Shown here one piece after another: positions 7,724 to 16,332 of a stretch of 64,000 nucleotides of DNA. Both the position numbers and the translations under genes were made by a program. The notes beneath the pieces were generated by a model that saw only the letters and a program-made list of their open reading frames with translations, did no database searches and had not been told where the DNA came from. The first letter of the stretch is position 1, and every line of letters begins with the position of its first letter. This DNA is from Micromonospora chokoriensis (GTDB lineage: Bacteria > Actinomycetota > Actinomycetes > Mycobacteriales > Micromonosporaceae). The stretch covers positions 2,728,001 to 2,792,000 of the forward strand of contig NZ_LT607409.1 of assembly GCF_900091505.1 (NCBI RefSeq). The letters run 5' to 3'.

Positions 7724-8841
7724 GCGACGCGACTCCCACTCCCACCGCGACACCGGAGCGCCCGCAGCTTCCGGCACAGTCGCCGCCGGTGGACCCGGCG
7801 GAGACGGCGGTGGCCAGCGATAAGGCAACTTCGGGCCGGCTCTCCTGGTGGCGGGGGGACGGCGGCGACGGCGCCAAGCGCAACCTCGGTCTGATCGGGG
7901 TGCTGGTGGCGCTCATCGTGGTCGGCGCGATCACGAAGCCGGACCTGTACGGCGATCCGAACTGGGTGTGGAACAACGTTCTGGCCATCCTCCAGCTCGC
8001 CTCGGTCGTCGGCGTGGTCACCGTCGGGATGACCTTCGTGATCATCGGTGGCGGCATCGACCTGTCGGTAGGTGCGATCGTCGCGCTGGCCGGCGTCTGG
8101 TGCACCACTGTCGCCACCCAGAACTTCGGCGCCGGCGGCATGATCTTCACCGCCCTGGTGGTCGGTATCTGCGTCGGCCTGGTCAACGGCGTGCTCATCT
8201 CGTACGGCCGGTTGGTCCCCTTCATCGCGACGCTCGCGATGCTGGTGGCCGCGCGAGGGCTCGCGGCGTCGATCTCCAACAAGCAGACCCAGGTGTCGAG
8301 CAGCACCTTCATCAACGACATCGCGGCGCGCAAGGTGATCGGGATCCCGATCCTCGTCTACATCCTCGGCGCGGTGGTCCTGGCCGGGTGGGTCCTGCTC
8401 AACCGGACGACCTTCGGTCGGCGGACCATCGCCGTCGGCGGCAACCCGGAGGCGGCACGGCTGGCCGGCATCAACGTCCGGCGGCACACCATGTTCCTCT
8501 ACGCCCTCTCCGGCCTCTGCTGCGGCATCGCCGCCATCATGCTCACCTCGCAGGCCACCTCGGCGCAGGCGGCGATGGCCAACCTGTACGAGCTGGACGC
8601 GATCGCCGCGGCGATCATCGGCGGGACGCTGCTCAGTGGGGGCCGCGGCACGATCGTCGGCTCACTGCTCGGCGTCATCATCTTCGCCACGATCACGAAC
8701 CTCTTCGCCATCAACGGCCTCTCCATCGAGGCGCAGAACATGGTCAAGGGCGGCATCATCGTCGCCGCCGTCCTGATCCAGCAGTTCCAGTACAAGTCAG
8801 TCACTCGGCTCCTCGCGCGGAACAGGGTCACCACCGCCTGA
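7720..8841 (+). CDS. Sugar ABC transporter permease (RbsC-like)
   Basis: 373 residues. A long cytoplasmic, proline-rich N-terminus of about 50 residues precedes eight to ten hydrophobic segments. CUT2-permease marks are visible: VGMTFVIIGGGIDLSVGAIVAL, NGVLISYGRLVPFIATLAML, TFGRRTIAVGGNPEAARLAGI and AIIGGTLLSGGRGTIVGSLLG. It forms the membrane channel with the ATPase encoded upstream (ATGA overlap) and the binding protein encoded 98 bp downstream. The substrate cannot be read from the permease. Confidence 0.93.
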   Translation: MSDATPTPTATPERPQLPAQSPPVDPAETAVASDKATSGRLSWWRGDGGDGAKRNLGLIGVLVALIVVGAITKPDLYGDPNWVWNNVLAILQLASVVGVVTVGMTFVIIGGGIDLSVGAIVALAGVWCTTVATQNFGAGGMIFTALVVGICVGLVNGVLISYGRLVPFIATLAMLVAARGLAASISNKQTQVSSSTFINDIAARKVIGIPILVYILGAVVLAGWVLLNRTTFGRRTIAVGGNPEAARLAGINVRRHTMFLYALSGLCCGIAAIMLTSQATSAQAAMANLYELDAIAAAIIGGTLLSGGRGTIVGSLLGVIIFATITNLFAINGLSIEAQNMVKGGIIVAAVLIQQFQYKSVTRLLARNRVTTA

Positions 8842-8864
8842 CGCACCGCACCGTTGTCCCTGGC

Positions 8865-8885
8865 CACGTCGAAACTTTCGACGTG
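8865..8885. promoter_or_regulatory. Perfect palindrome between permease and binding-protein genes
   Basis: Arms 8865-8874 (CACGTCGAAA) and 8876-8885 (TTTCGACGTG) pair perfectly around one base. With a one-base centre it cannot fold as a normal hairpin terminator, so a dimer-binding operator is more likely. Ten bases of it (ACTTTCGACG, 8874-8883) recur exactly at 20005-20014 upstream of the sugar dehydrogenase gene. Confidence 0.55.
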
Positions 8886-8939
8886 GGCAGGGCCCCGCAC
8901 ACCCTCATTCAGTCAGATACCGCTTCCAGGAGGTCGTTC

Positions 8940-9992
8940 ATGACCCAGCACAGTCGCGACCTGTCGCGCCGCCGGTTGCTCTTCGGCGGAGCCGCAGTTG
9001 GCGCTGCCACCCTGCTGACCGCCTGCACCAGCAACGAGACCCCGGCCGCCAGCACCCAGACCAAGGCCGCGGGCGGCAGCGAGGGCAACAACGCCCCCGG
9101 CAAGAAGGTCGTCATCGGCTTCTCCGCGCCGGCCGCCGACCACGGCTGGATGGGCGCCATCCACGCCAACGCCAAGGCCCAGGCGGCGGCGTACTCGGAC
9201 GTGGAGTTCAAGGAGGTCGACGGTGGGTCGAACTCCGAGGCCCAGCGCTCCACGCTCGGCACCCTGATCGCCCAGAAGCCGGACATCATCGTCGTGCTGC
9301 CGCACGACGGCAAGGAGGTCAACGCGGTTGCCCTCCAGGCCATGCAGGCCGGCATCCCGATCGTCAACCTGGACCGTGCCTTCCCGGACGCGCTGGCGTC
9401 GCGGCTGGTCATCAAGGGTGACAACTACGGCATGGGCGTTTCGGCCGGGCACTTCATCGGCAAGATGCTCAAGGACAAGGGCATCGCCAACCCGGTCATC
9501 GGTGAGATCGCCGGTCTGGAGATCCCGCTGACCGTCGAGCGCAGCGAAGGCTTCAAGGCCGCCCTGGCGACCTACGGCTTCTCGGTGCGGAACCGTCGTT
9601 CGGCCGAGTTCACCTCGGACAGCGGTCAGCGCGAGGCGTCCCAGCTGCTCCAGGCGCTGCCGAAGATCGACGCGGTCTGGAACCACGACGACGACCAGGG
9701 CATCGGCGTGCTGGCCGCCATCAAGCAGGCCAACCGTTCCGAGTTCTTCATGGTCGGCGGCGCCGGCTCCAAGCTCGCGATCGACGCGATCAAGGCCGAC
9801 AACACCGTGCTCAAGGCCACGGTCACCTACAACCCGTCGATGGCCTCCTCGGCGATCTCGCTTGCGCGGCTCATCGCGCAGGGCCGGGGCATGGGAGACC
9901 TGACGGAGCTCCAGGTGCCCAAGGAAGTGACCCTGGCCTCCGAGACGATCACCAAGGAGAACGCGAGCAGCTACGACAAGCTCGGGTTCTGA
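8940..9992 (+). CDS. Sugar ABC transporter substrate-binding lipoprotein
   Basis: 350 residues. The N-terminus has a twin-arginine-like motif (SRRRLLF), a hydrophobic core and a lipobox LTAC, so the protein is probably exported and lipid-anchored at the cysteine near residue 28. After a Thr/Ala/Gly linker the periplasmic-binding-protein type I fold starts at VVIGFSAPAADHGWMG; IPIVNLDRAF and WNHDDDQGIGVLAAI are typical of RbsB-like proteins. AGGAGG six bases before ATG 8940 fixes the start. It completes the CUT2 transporter; its own palindromic upstream site may allow higher expression than the membrane components. Confidence 0.92.
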   Translation: MTQHSRDLSRRRLLFGGAAVGAATLLTACTSNETPAASTQTKAAGGSEGNNAPGKKVVIGFSAPAADHGWMGAIHANAKAQAAAYSDVEFKEVDGGSNSEAQRSTLGTLIAQKPDIIVVLPHDGKEVNAVALQAMQAGIPIVNLDRAFPDALASRLVIKGDNYGMGVSAGHFIGKMLKDKGIANPVIGEIAGLEIPLTVERSEGFKAALATYGFSVRNRRSAEFTSDSGQREASQLLQALPKIDAVWNHDDDQGIGVLAAIKQANRSEFFMVGGAGSKLAIDAIKADNTVLKATVTYNPSMASSAISLARLIAQGRGMGDLTELQVPKEVTLASETITKENASSYDKLGF

Positions 9993-10013
9993 CATACCGG
10001 GGGGAGACCCACC

Positions 10014-11222
10014 TTGTCCACGACAGACAAAGAACTGCGGATCGGCATGGTCGGCTACGCGTTCATGGGCGCCGCGCACTCGCAGGCGTGGCGCACCGTG
10101 AACCGCGTGTTCGACCTGCCGACGCGGGCCCGGATGGCGCTGATCTGCGGTCGAGACACAGGGAAGGTGGCGGACGCCGCCGACCGGCTCGGCTGGGAGG
10201 CGTACACCACGGACTGGCGTGATCTGATCAACCGGGACGACATCGATGTGATCGATGTGTGCACCCCGGGCGACAGTCACGCCGAGATCGCCCTCGCCGC
10301 GTTGGCCGCCGGCAAGCACGTCCTGTGCGAGAAGCCGCTGGCCAACACGGTGGAGGAGGCGCGGGCGATGACCGCTGCGGCGGAGGTCGCCCGGGCCGCC
10401 GGAGTGCGGTCGATGTGCGGGTTCAACTACCGCCGGGTCCCCGCGGTCACGATGATGCGGCAGTTGGTGGCCGACGGACGGCTCGGGGTGATTCGACACG
10501 TCCGTGCGACGTACCTGCAGGACTGGATCGTGGACCCGCAGTTCCCGCTGGTCTGGCGGTTGCAGAAAGACAGGGCGGGCTCCGGCGCGCTCGGTGACAT
10601 CGGTGCCCACATCATCGACCTGACCCAGTTCGTCACGGGTCAGCGGATCAGTGGGGTCAGCGCGGTCACCGAGACCTTCGTCAGGGAGCGTCCGTTGCCG
10701 GCCGAGTCGAGCGGCCTCGCGGCCACCGTGGACGGCGGCACGGCGCCCACCGGGCCGGTCACCGTCGACGACGCCGCGGTGTTCGTGGCCCGGCTCGACG
10801 GTGGCGCGCTGGCCACGTACGAGGCGAGCCGGTTCGCCACCGGTCGCAAGAACGCGCTGCGCGTCGAGATCAACGGTTCGTTGGGCAGCGTGGTCTTCGA
10901 CCTGGAGCGGCTCAACGAGCTGGAGTTCTACGACGCCACCAGGCCCACCGCGGAGCAGGGTTTCAGCCGCATCCTGGTGACCGAGGGCGAGCACCCGTAC
11001 ATGTCGGCGTGGTGGCCCCCGGGCCACATCATCGGCTACGAGCACTCGTTCACGCACGAGATGCGCGACTTCATCGAGGCGGTCGCCACCGGTGTGGACC
11101 CGGCTCCCTCGTTCGCCGACGCGTTGCAGGTCCAGCTGGTGCTGGACGCGGTGGCCCGTTCGGCGGAACTCGGCTCCTCCTGGACCGAGGTCGAACCGGC
11201 GCTGACCGCGGCGACCGTCTGA
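10014..11222 (+). CDS. Gfo/Idh/MocA family oxidoreductase
   Basis: 402 residues. The N-terminal Rossmann domain has IGMVGYAFMGAAHSQAW and the conserved CTPGDSHAEIALAALAAGKHVLCEKPLA block with the catalytic-site lysine of EKP. The C-terminal domain has GSGALGDIGAHIIDL, where aspartate and histidine are the usual catalytic pair. These enzymes oxidise or reduce sugars or cyclitols with NAD(P). Translation starts at TTG 10014 after GGGGAG. The gene follows the ABC transporter by 21 bp and probably acts on the imported sugar; ThuB-like 3-keto-sugar chemistry is an attractive guess given the ThuA gene at 23151. Confidence 0.9.
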   Translation: MSTTDKELRIGMVGYAFMGAAHSQAWRTVNRVFDLPTRARMALICGRDTGKVADAADRLGWEAYTTDWRDLINRDDIDVIDVCTPGDSHAEIALAALAAGKHVLCEKPLANTVEEARAMTAAAEVARAAGVRSMCGFNYRRVPAVTMMRQLVADGRLGVIRHVRATYLQDWIVDPQFPLVWRLQKDRAGSGALGDIGAHIIDLTQFVTGQRISGVSAVTETFVRERPLPAESSGLAATVDGGTAPTGPVTVDDAAVFVARLDGGALATYEASRFATGRKNALRVEINGSLGSVVFDLERLNELEFYDATRPTAEQGFSRILVTEGEHPYMSAWWPPGHIIGYEHSFTHEMRDFIEAVATGVDPAPSFADALQVQLVLDAVARSAELGSSWTEVEPALTAATV

Positions 11223-11845
11223 CCATCGACCATTCGCGATAGCGGTGTTCGCACCGCCATCGCCCGACCGGCTTCCCGAAGCCGACCGGCGAGGACCGGC
11301 CGCGGATTGCGCCCCGCGGCCGGGACGAGGTCGGCGTCGGAGAGCGTGCGGCCGGGCCTGACGGCCCGGTGGCGCACGAGCAGGACGGTCGTCCGGTGCG
11401 ACCGGACCGGGATTCCCCGGCCGCACCGGAGGACCGCCACCATCGGTGGACACCGTAGGACCTGACCAGACCGCCCGCCGTTGCCCCCACCCGTACCGCA
11501 CGCACTCGCCGACGTCCGGCGGGTCGTGCTCCGTTCGGTGACCCGGTGGGCGCGGCGGCCTGAGACGCCCGGCCGGGGCATGCCAACGCCCCGATCGGTC
11601 GGATGCGGGGGAGACAGGGTCGAGACGCCGACCCGACCCTGTCTACCAAGCCCCGTCTGCCTGTACCCGGGCCGGGCTCCGGTCCGGCGTCGTCGCCGCC
11701 GACGCCGACGTCGGAAACCGGTGCCGATCCGGTGCGGGGAGGGCGGACGGGGCCCCTCGACCAAGGCCATATCTTTCCGAAACATATTTTGATATTCCTA
11801 TATTTAGCGGTACCGACGGTTCCTCGTGGACGGGGAAGGAGCACC
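11223..11845. other. Long intergenic region ahead of the Ebo-type cluster
   Basis: About 620 bp without a supported gene. Frames run through it only by composition. The first 540 bp are very GC-rich. The last 80 bp contain a sharply AT-rich island at 11768-11806, which probably carries the promoter of the downstream cluster. I see no clear hairpin after the oxidoreductase stop. Confidence 0.6.
11768..11806 (+). promoter_or_regulatory. AT-rich promoter island of the Ebo-type cluster
   Basis: Roughly 75 percent A+T in a surrounding of over 70 percent G+C. It contains ATATTTTGATAT at 11784-11795 and TATATT at 11799-11804, the latter a fair -10 element about 40 bp before ATG 11846. No exact -35 is evident. 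The contrast with its surroundings is seen directly; promoter function is inferred. Confidence 0.5.
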
Positions 11846-13012
11846 ATGCGTACAGGTGTCTGGCTGGTAGGAGCGCGCGGATCCGTCGCGACCACCAGCA
11901 TCGTCGGGGGGCTCGCGCTGCGGGCCGGCCTGGCCGGGTCGACGGGCTGTGTCACCGAGCTGCCCGACCTGCGCGGCCCGGCCCTACCGGCCTTCGCCGA
12001 CCTGGTCTTCGGCGGACACGACGTGGCCACCACTCCGCTGTGCAAGCGCGCCGAGGCGCTCGCCGACGCCGGTGTCATCCCCTGGCGGCTGGTCGCCGCG
12101 CTCCGCGACGAGCTGGGCGCGGTCGAGCAGGAGCTGCGCCCCGCACCGGTCGGTGCGACCCAGGCCGATCGTGCCGCCGCCGTGGTCCGCGACCTCACCG
12201 CCTTCCGGGAGCGGCACGAGCTGGACCGGGTGGTGGTGGTCAACGTCTCCGCCACCGAGCCGGCCCCGCAACCGCACCCCGGGCACGCCGACCCGGCCGC
12301 CCTGAGCGCCGCCCTGGCCGGGCCCGACGAGGTGCTGCCGGTCAGCTCCCTCTACGCGTACGCGGCAGTGCTCGCCGGCTGCCCGTACGTCGACTTCACC
12401 CCGTCCACCGGACTGCGGCTGCCGGCCCTGGCGGCGCTGGCCGAGGAGGCCCGCCTGCCGTACGCCGGGCACGACGGCAAGACCGGCGAGACGCTGGTCA
12501 AGTCGGTGCTCGCGCCGATGTTCGCGATGCGCAACCTGGACGTGCGCTCCTGGTCCGGGTTCAACCTGCTCGGTGGTGGCGACGGCGCCACCCTGGCCGA
12601 CCCGGCCGCGAACGCGGCGAAGGTGCAGAGCAAGCAGCGGGTGCTCGGCGAGACGCTGGGCTACGTCCCGCAGGGCGGCACGCGCATCGAGTACGTCGAG
12701 GAGCTGGGCGACTTCAAGACCGCCTGGGATCTGATCACCTTCGCCGGGTTCCTCGGCACCGGCATGCGGATGGAGTTCACCTGGCACGGCTGCGACTCCG
12801 CGTTGGCCGCGCCACTGGTGCTCGACCTGGCCCGGCTCACCGCCGCCGCGCACGCCGCCGGGCTGGTGGGTCCACTGACCGAGCTGGGCTTCTTCTTCAA
12901 GGACCCGATCGGCTCGCCCACCCACTCGCTGGGCGAGCAGTGGGCCCGGTTGACCGACTTCACCCGACACCTGCACACCGGCGGGAACGGTGATCATGGC
13001 AACGTTGGCTGA
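11846..13012 (+). CDS. ino1: Inositol-3-phosphate synthase
   Basis: 388 residues. It has an N-terminal NAD-binding fold (VWLVGARGSVATTSIVGG), VVVVNVSATEP, VDFTPSTGL, then the family's catalytic region GHDGKTGETLVKSVLAPMF, GFNLLGGGDGATL and SKQRVL. This enzyme class converts glucose 6-phosphate to inositol 3-phosphate through an NAD-dependent cyclisation. The frame is open upstream to 11603, but ATG 11846 follows GGAAGGAG and the family N-terminus starts there. It overlaps the EboC-like gene by 17-23 bp and heads the cluster. Because other Ebo clusters carry a dehydroquinate-synthase-like cyclase, this one may supply the cyclitol head group of the unknown product. Confidence 0.92.
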   Translation: MRTGVWLVGARGSVATTSIVGGLALRAGLAGSTGCVTELPDLRGPALPAFADLVFGGHDVATTPLCKRAEALADAGVIPWRLVAALRDELGAVEQELRPAPVGATQADRAAAVVRDLTAFRERHELDRVVVVNVSATEPAPQPHPGHADPAALSAALAGPDEVLPVSSLYAYAAVLAGCPYVDFTPSTGLRLPALAALAEEARLPYAGHDGKTGETLVKSVLAPMFAMRNLDVRSWSGFNLLGGGDGATLADPAANAAKVQSKQRVLGETLGYVPQGGTRIEYVEELGDFKTAWDLITFAGFLGTGMRMEFTWHGCDSALAAPLVLDLARLTAAAHAAGLVGPLTELGFFFKDPIGSPTHSLGEQWARLTDFTRHLHTGGNGDHGNVG

Positions 13013-13913
13013 CATCGCCGAGCTGGTCCGGGCGCCGGCCGCGCTCTCCGTGCCCGGTGACGTGGTCGCCGGAGCGGCTGCGGCCGGTGCGCTCGGTCCG
13101 CGTACCCCTGCCCTGGCCGGCGCCTCGGTGCTGCTCTACTGGGCCGGCATGGCCGCCAACGACTGGGCCGACCGGGGCCTGGACGCCGAGGAGCGGCCCG
13201 AGCGACCCATCCCCAGCGGGCGGATCACGCCGACCGCCGCTGTCGGTCTCGCGGCGGGCCTCACGGCCGCCGGCGTGGGCCTGGCCGCCGCCGTGGGCGG
13301 TCGCCGCGCCGCCGCGCTCGCCGTGCCGCTGGCCGCCACCATCTGGGGGTACGACCTGCTGGCCAAGAACACCGCCGCCGGCCCGGCCGTGATGGCCGCC
13401 TGTCGGGGGCTGGACGTGCTGCTCGGCGCGTCCGGCGGCCGGCTGACCCGGGCGTTGCCGGCGGCGGCGACCGTCGCCGCGCACACCTGGACGGTGACCG
13501 CGCTGTCCCGCCGGGAGGTCACCGGCGCGGAGGCCGCCCTGCCGATGCGCACCCTCGCCGGCACGGCGGTGGTCGCCGCGAGCGCCGCCGTCCCCGGCGT
13601 CCGACGCGCGACCACCCGACCGGAGGGCCCGACCGGTGCCCGCCCCGACCGGCCCCGGGTGGCCGCCGTCGCGGCCGTCCTGCCCGCCGCGCTGGCCGGG
13701 TGGTACGCGGCCCGCTACGGGGCGGCCCAGGTCGAGGTCGTCCGCGATCCGTCGGCCGGGCGGGTCCGCGCCGCCGTCGGCGCCGGGATCACCGGCCTGC
13801 CCGCCCTCCAGGGCGCACTGACCGCCCGCGCGGGAGCCGGCCTGCTCGGGTTGGCCGTCGCGGCCGCCGCGCCGCTGGGTCGACGGTTGGCCCGGAAGGT
13901 CTCGCCGACATGA
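12990..13913 (+). CDS. eboC: EboC-like UbiA family prenyltransferase
   Basis: 307 residues with about eight hydrophobic segments. The UbiA metal-binding motif is NDWADRGLDAEERPERPIPS, with aspartates spaced as in NDxxDxxxD, and the second polar motif is at GYDLLAKNT. UbiA enzymes transfer prenyl groups to aromatic or cyclitol acceptors in the membrane. This group is named SCO3242-type in actinobacteria and EboC in Ebo clusters (from memory). The start is GTG 12990 or ATG 12996, both inside the end of the synthase gene. A polyprenyl synthase at the end of the cluster could provide its donor. Confidence 0.85.
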   Translation: MIMATLADIAELVRAPAALSVPGDVVAGAAAAGALGPRTPALAGASVLLYWAGMAANDWADRGLDAEERPERPIPSGRITPTAAVGLAAGLTAAGVGLAAAVGGRRAAALAVPLAATIWGYDLLAKNTAAGPAVMAACRGLDVLLGASGGRLTRALPAAATVAAHTWTVTALSRREVTGAEAALPMRTLAGTAVVAASAAVPGVRRATTRPEGPTGARPDRPRVAAVAAVLPAALAGWYAARYGAAQVEVVRDPSAGRVRAAVGAGITGLPALQGALTARAGAGLLGLAVAAAAPLGRRLARKVSPT

Positions 13914-14845
13914 CAGTGCCCCGGCCCCGACCCGCGTCACCAGCCGGTGACGCCACGACGCTGCGGCTCGGGTACGGCACGAACGGCTTCAACAACCACC
14001 GCCTCGACGACGCGCTCGCCGTCATCGCCGACCTCGGCTACGACGGGGTGGCGCTCACCCTCGACCACGACTACCTGGACCCGTTCGCGCCCGGCCTCAC
14101 CCGTCGGGTCGCCGCCGTCAGTCGACGACTGAACGAGCTGGGGCTCGCTGTGGTGATCGAGACCGGGGCCCGGTACCTGCTCGACCCGTGGCACAAACAC
14201 GCGCCGACGTTGCTGCACGACGACCCGACCCGACGGATCGAGTTCCTGCGCCGGGCCGTCCGGATCGGCGCCGACCTGGGCGCCGAGGCGGTCTCGTTCT
14301 GGGCCGGCGTCCGGCCCGAGACGGTGTCGCCGCAGTGTGCCTGGGACCGGCTGGTGGCCGGCTGCGCCACAGTGGTCGACGCGGCCGACACCGCCGGCGT
14401 CACCCTCGGCTTCGAACCGGAACCGGGCATGCTGGTGCAGGACATCGCCGACTGGCGTCGGCTGCGCGCCGCGCTCGGTGACCCGGCCCGGTTCGGCATC
14501 ACCCTCGACATCGGCCACTGTCGCTGCCTGGAGCCCTGGCCGGTGCCGCAGTGCGTCGCCGAGGTGGCCGATCACCTGGTCAACGTGCAGATCGACGACA
14601 TGCGCCGGGGCGTGCACGAACACCTGGAGTTCGGCGTCGGCGAGATCGACTTCCCGCCGGTGCTGGCGGCCCTGGCGGCGGCCGGCTATCGCGGGCTGGT
14701 CGCTGTGGAGCTGCCCCGCGACTCGCACGCCGCACCCGCCGTGGCCGCCCGGTCGATCGAGTTCCTGCGGGCCGCCGCCGCGACCGCGGCGGCCGCGCGC
14801 ACCGAGGACGAGGTGCCCACAGGCACACCTGGGGTGCCGGCGTAG
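13910..14845 (+). CDS. TIM-barrel sugar phosphate isomerase/epimerase-like protein
   Basis: 311 residues of the AP-endonuclease-2 type TIM barrel: GYGTNGFNNHRLDDALAVIADLGYDGVALTLD at the first strands, an LGAEAVSFWAG strand, GFEPEPGMLV (metal-binding glutamate), GITLDIGHC (Asp and His ligands) and HEHLEFGVGEIDFPPVLAAL near the end. These are the usual divalent-metal ligands of the family. It may isomerise or epimerise the cyclitol or sugar intermediate made in the pathway; exact reaction unknown. It overlaps eboC by 4 bp (ATGA), and the last 30 residues are Ala-rich. In position it stands where a canonical Ebo cluster would have eboD. Confidence 0.82.
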   Translation: MTVPRPRPASPAGDATTLRLGYGTNGFNNHRLDDALAVIADLGYDGVALTLDHDYLDPFAPGLTRRVAAVSRRLNELGLAVVIETGARYLLDPWHKHAPTLLHDDPTRRIEFLRRAVRIGADLGAEAVSFWAGVRPETVSPQCAWDRLVAGCATVVDAADTAGVTLGFEPEPGMLVQDIADWRRLRAALGDPARFGITLDIGHCRCLEPWPVPQCVAEVADHLVNVQIDDMRRGVHEHLEFGVGEIDFPPVLAALAAAGYRGLVAVELPRDSHAAPAVAARSIEFLRAAAATAAAARTEDEVPTGTPGVPA

Positions 14846-14865
14846 CTACAAGGGGAGGAGACGGG

Positions 14866-15474
14866 ATGACACCGGATTCACTACGGGCCGCGCTGCGGGG
14901 CGTACCCGATCCCGACTGGTTGGACACGGCGCTGCGCCGGGTCGCGGCCGAGCCCACCGAGATCACCCGGCTCTTCCCCGCCGCCGGCCGGCGCTGCGGA
15001 CGAGGCGCGCTACCCGACGCGCCCGACTGGACCGCAGACGACGCGGCCCGGGTGCTGCTGCTCACCGCGCTGCCGGGCGACCACGCCGCGTACGCCGAGA
15101 GCCTCTACCGGCACGGCGACGCGGCCGAACGGCGAGCGGTGCTGCGGGCGCTGCCGCTGCTGCCGATCGACGACGCCGGCGTGCCGCTGCTGCACGACGC
15201 GATCCGCACCAACGACACCCGCCTGGTCGCCGCCGCGCTCGGCCCGTACGCCCGGCACCTCGACCCGGCCGCCTGGCGACAGGCGGTGCTCAAGTGCGTG
15301 TTCAGTGGTGTGCCCCTCGCCGCGGTCGCCGACCTGGACGCGCGGGCCGACGGGGAGCTCGCCGCCATGCTGGCCGCGCTCGCCGCCGAACGGCACGCCG
15401 CCGGCCGGGACCTGCCCGCCGACGCCACCGACCTGCTCGACCGGCTCACCGCCGCACTGCCCCGGGAGGCGTGA
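14866..15474 (+). CDS. eboA: EboA domain-containing protein
   Basis: 202 residues, all helical in appearance. It has the EboA-type pattern: an N-terminal WLDTALRRV helix, LLLTALPGDHAAYAESLYRHGDAAERRAVLRALPLLP, then RTNDTRLVAAALGPYARHLDPAAWRQAVLKCVFSGVPLAAV, a stretch that is strongly conserved in EboA. Biochemical function is unknown; the Ebo cluster has been linked to moving a precursor across the cytoplasmic membrane in scytonemin-producing cyanobacteria. ATG 14866 follows GGGGAGGAG. The stop abuts the next ATG exactly. Confidence 0.87.
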   Translation: MTPDSLRAALRGVPDPDWLDTALRRVAAEPTEITRLFPAAGRRCGRGALPDAPDWTADDAARVLLLTALPGDHAAYAESLYRHGDAAERRAVLRALPLLPIDDAGVPLLHDAIRTNDTRLVAAALGPYARHLDPAAWRQAVLKCVFSGVPLAAVADLDARADGELAAMLAALAAERHAAGRDLPADATDLLDRLTAALPREA

Positions 15475-16332
15475 ATGCGCATCTTCGACCCACACATCCA
15501 CATGACCTCGCGCACCACCGACGACTACGAACGGATGGCCGCCGCCGGGGTCCGCGCGCTGGTCGAGCCGGCGTTCTGGTTGGGCCAGCCGCGGACCAGC
15601 CCCGCGTCGTTCACCGACTACTTCGACTCGCTGATCGGGTGGGAGCCCTTCCGGGCCGGTCAGTTCGGGGTGCGCCACTTCGCCACGATCGCGCTCAACC
15701 CCAAGGAAGCCAACGACCCGCGGTGCCGCCCGGTGCTGGACCTGCTGCCCCGCTACCTGGACAAGGACGCGGTGGTGGCGGTCGGCGAGATCGGGTACGA
15801 CTCGATGACGCCGGAGGAGGACGAGGTGTTCGCGGCGCAGCTCGCCCTCGCCGTGGCGTACGAGCTGCCGGCGCTGGTGCACACCCCGCACCGGGACAAG
15901 GCCCGCGGCTGCGAACGCACCCTGGCGGTGGTCGCCGAATCCGGCATCGACGCCGGTCGCGTGGTGGTCGACCACCTCAACGAGGTGACCGTCAAGCTGG
16001 TCCGGGACAGCGGCTGCTGGCTGGGCTTCTCCATCTACCCGGACACGAAGATGACGCCGTCGCGGATGGTCGAGCTGCTGCGCGAGTACGGCACGGAACG
16101 GATGCTGGTCAACTCGGCAGCCGACTGGGGGCGTTCCGACCCGCTGCTGACCCGGGCCACCGGCGAGGCGATGCTGGAGGCCGGGTTCAGCGACGACGAC
16201 GTCGACAGGGTGCTGTGGCGCAACCCGGTGGAGTTCTACGGGCAGTCGGGGCGGCTCGACCTCAGCGACCTGGAGGACCCCGCTGCCGTGGACCCGGAGA
16301 CCGGCAACTCGATCCTGCGCGGCGGCAGCTGA
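15475..16332 (+). CDS. eboB: EboB, TatD-family metal-dependent hydrolase
   Basis: 285 residues. The amidohydrolase start MRIFDPHIHMTSRTTDDYE carries the HxH metal motif; VGEIGYD has the bridging glutamate; LVHTPH and VVVDHLNE supply further histidines, and NSAADWGRSDPL gives the final aspartate. This is a complete TatD-like metal site, so hydrolytic activity is plausible. It differs from DNase TatD in the FWLGQPRTSPASFTDYFDSL insertion typical of EboB. Translation is coupled on both sides (TGAATG start, TGATG end). Confidence 0.88.
   Translation: MRIFDPHIHMTSRTTDDYERMAAAGVRALVEPAFWLGQPRTSPASFTDYFDSLIGWEPFRAGQFGVRHFATIALNPKEANDPRCRPVLDLLPRYLDKDAVVAVGEIGYDSMTPEEDEVFAAQLALAVAYELPALVHTPHRDKARGCERTLAVVAESGIDAGRVVVDHLNEVTVKLVRDSGCWLGFSIYPDTKMTPSRMVELLREYGTERMLVNSAADWGRSDPLLTRATGEAMLEAGFSDDDVDRVLWRNPVEFYGQSGRLDLSDLEDPAAVDPETGNSILRGGS

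Noticed and set aside
7848..9992. A 714-residue fusion reaching from the permease region into the binding protein
   Set aside because: The first part is an out-of-frame shadow of the permease. The true start is ATG 8940 with AGGAGG and a lipoprotein signal.
11603..11845. An N-terminal extension of inositol-3-phosphate synthase
   Set aside because: The added 81 residues are low-complexity Arg/Pro-rich sequence from the upstream region. The family start and a good ribosome-binding site are at 11846.
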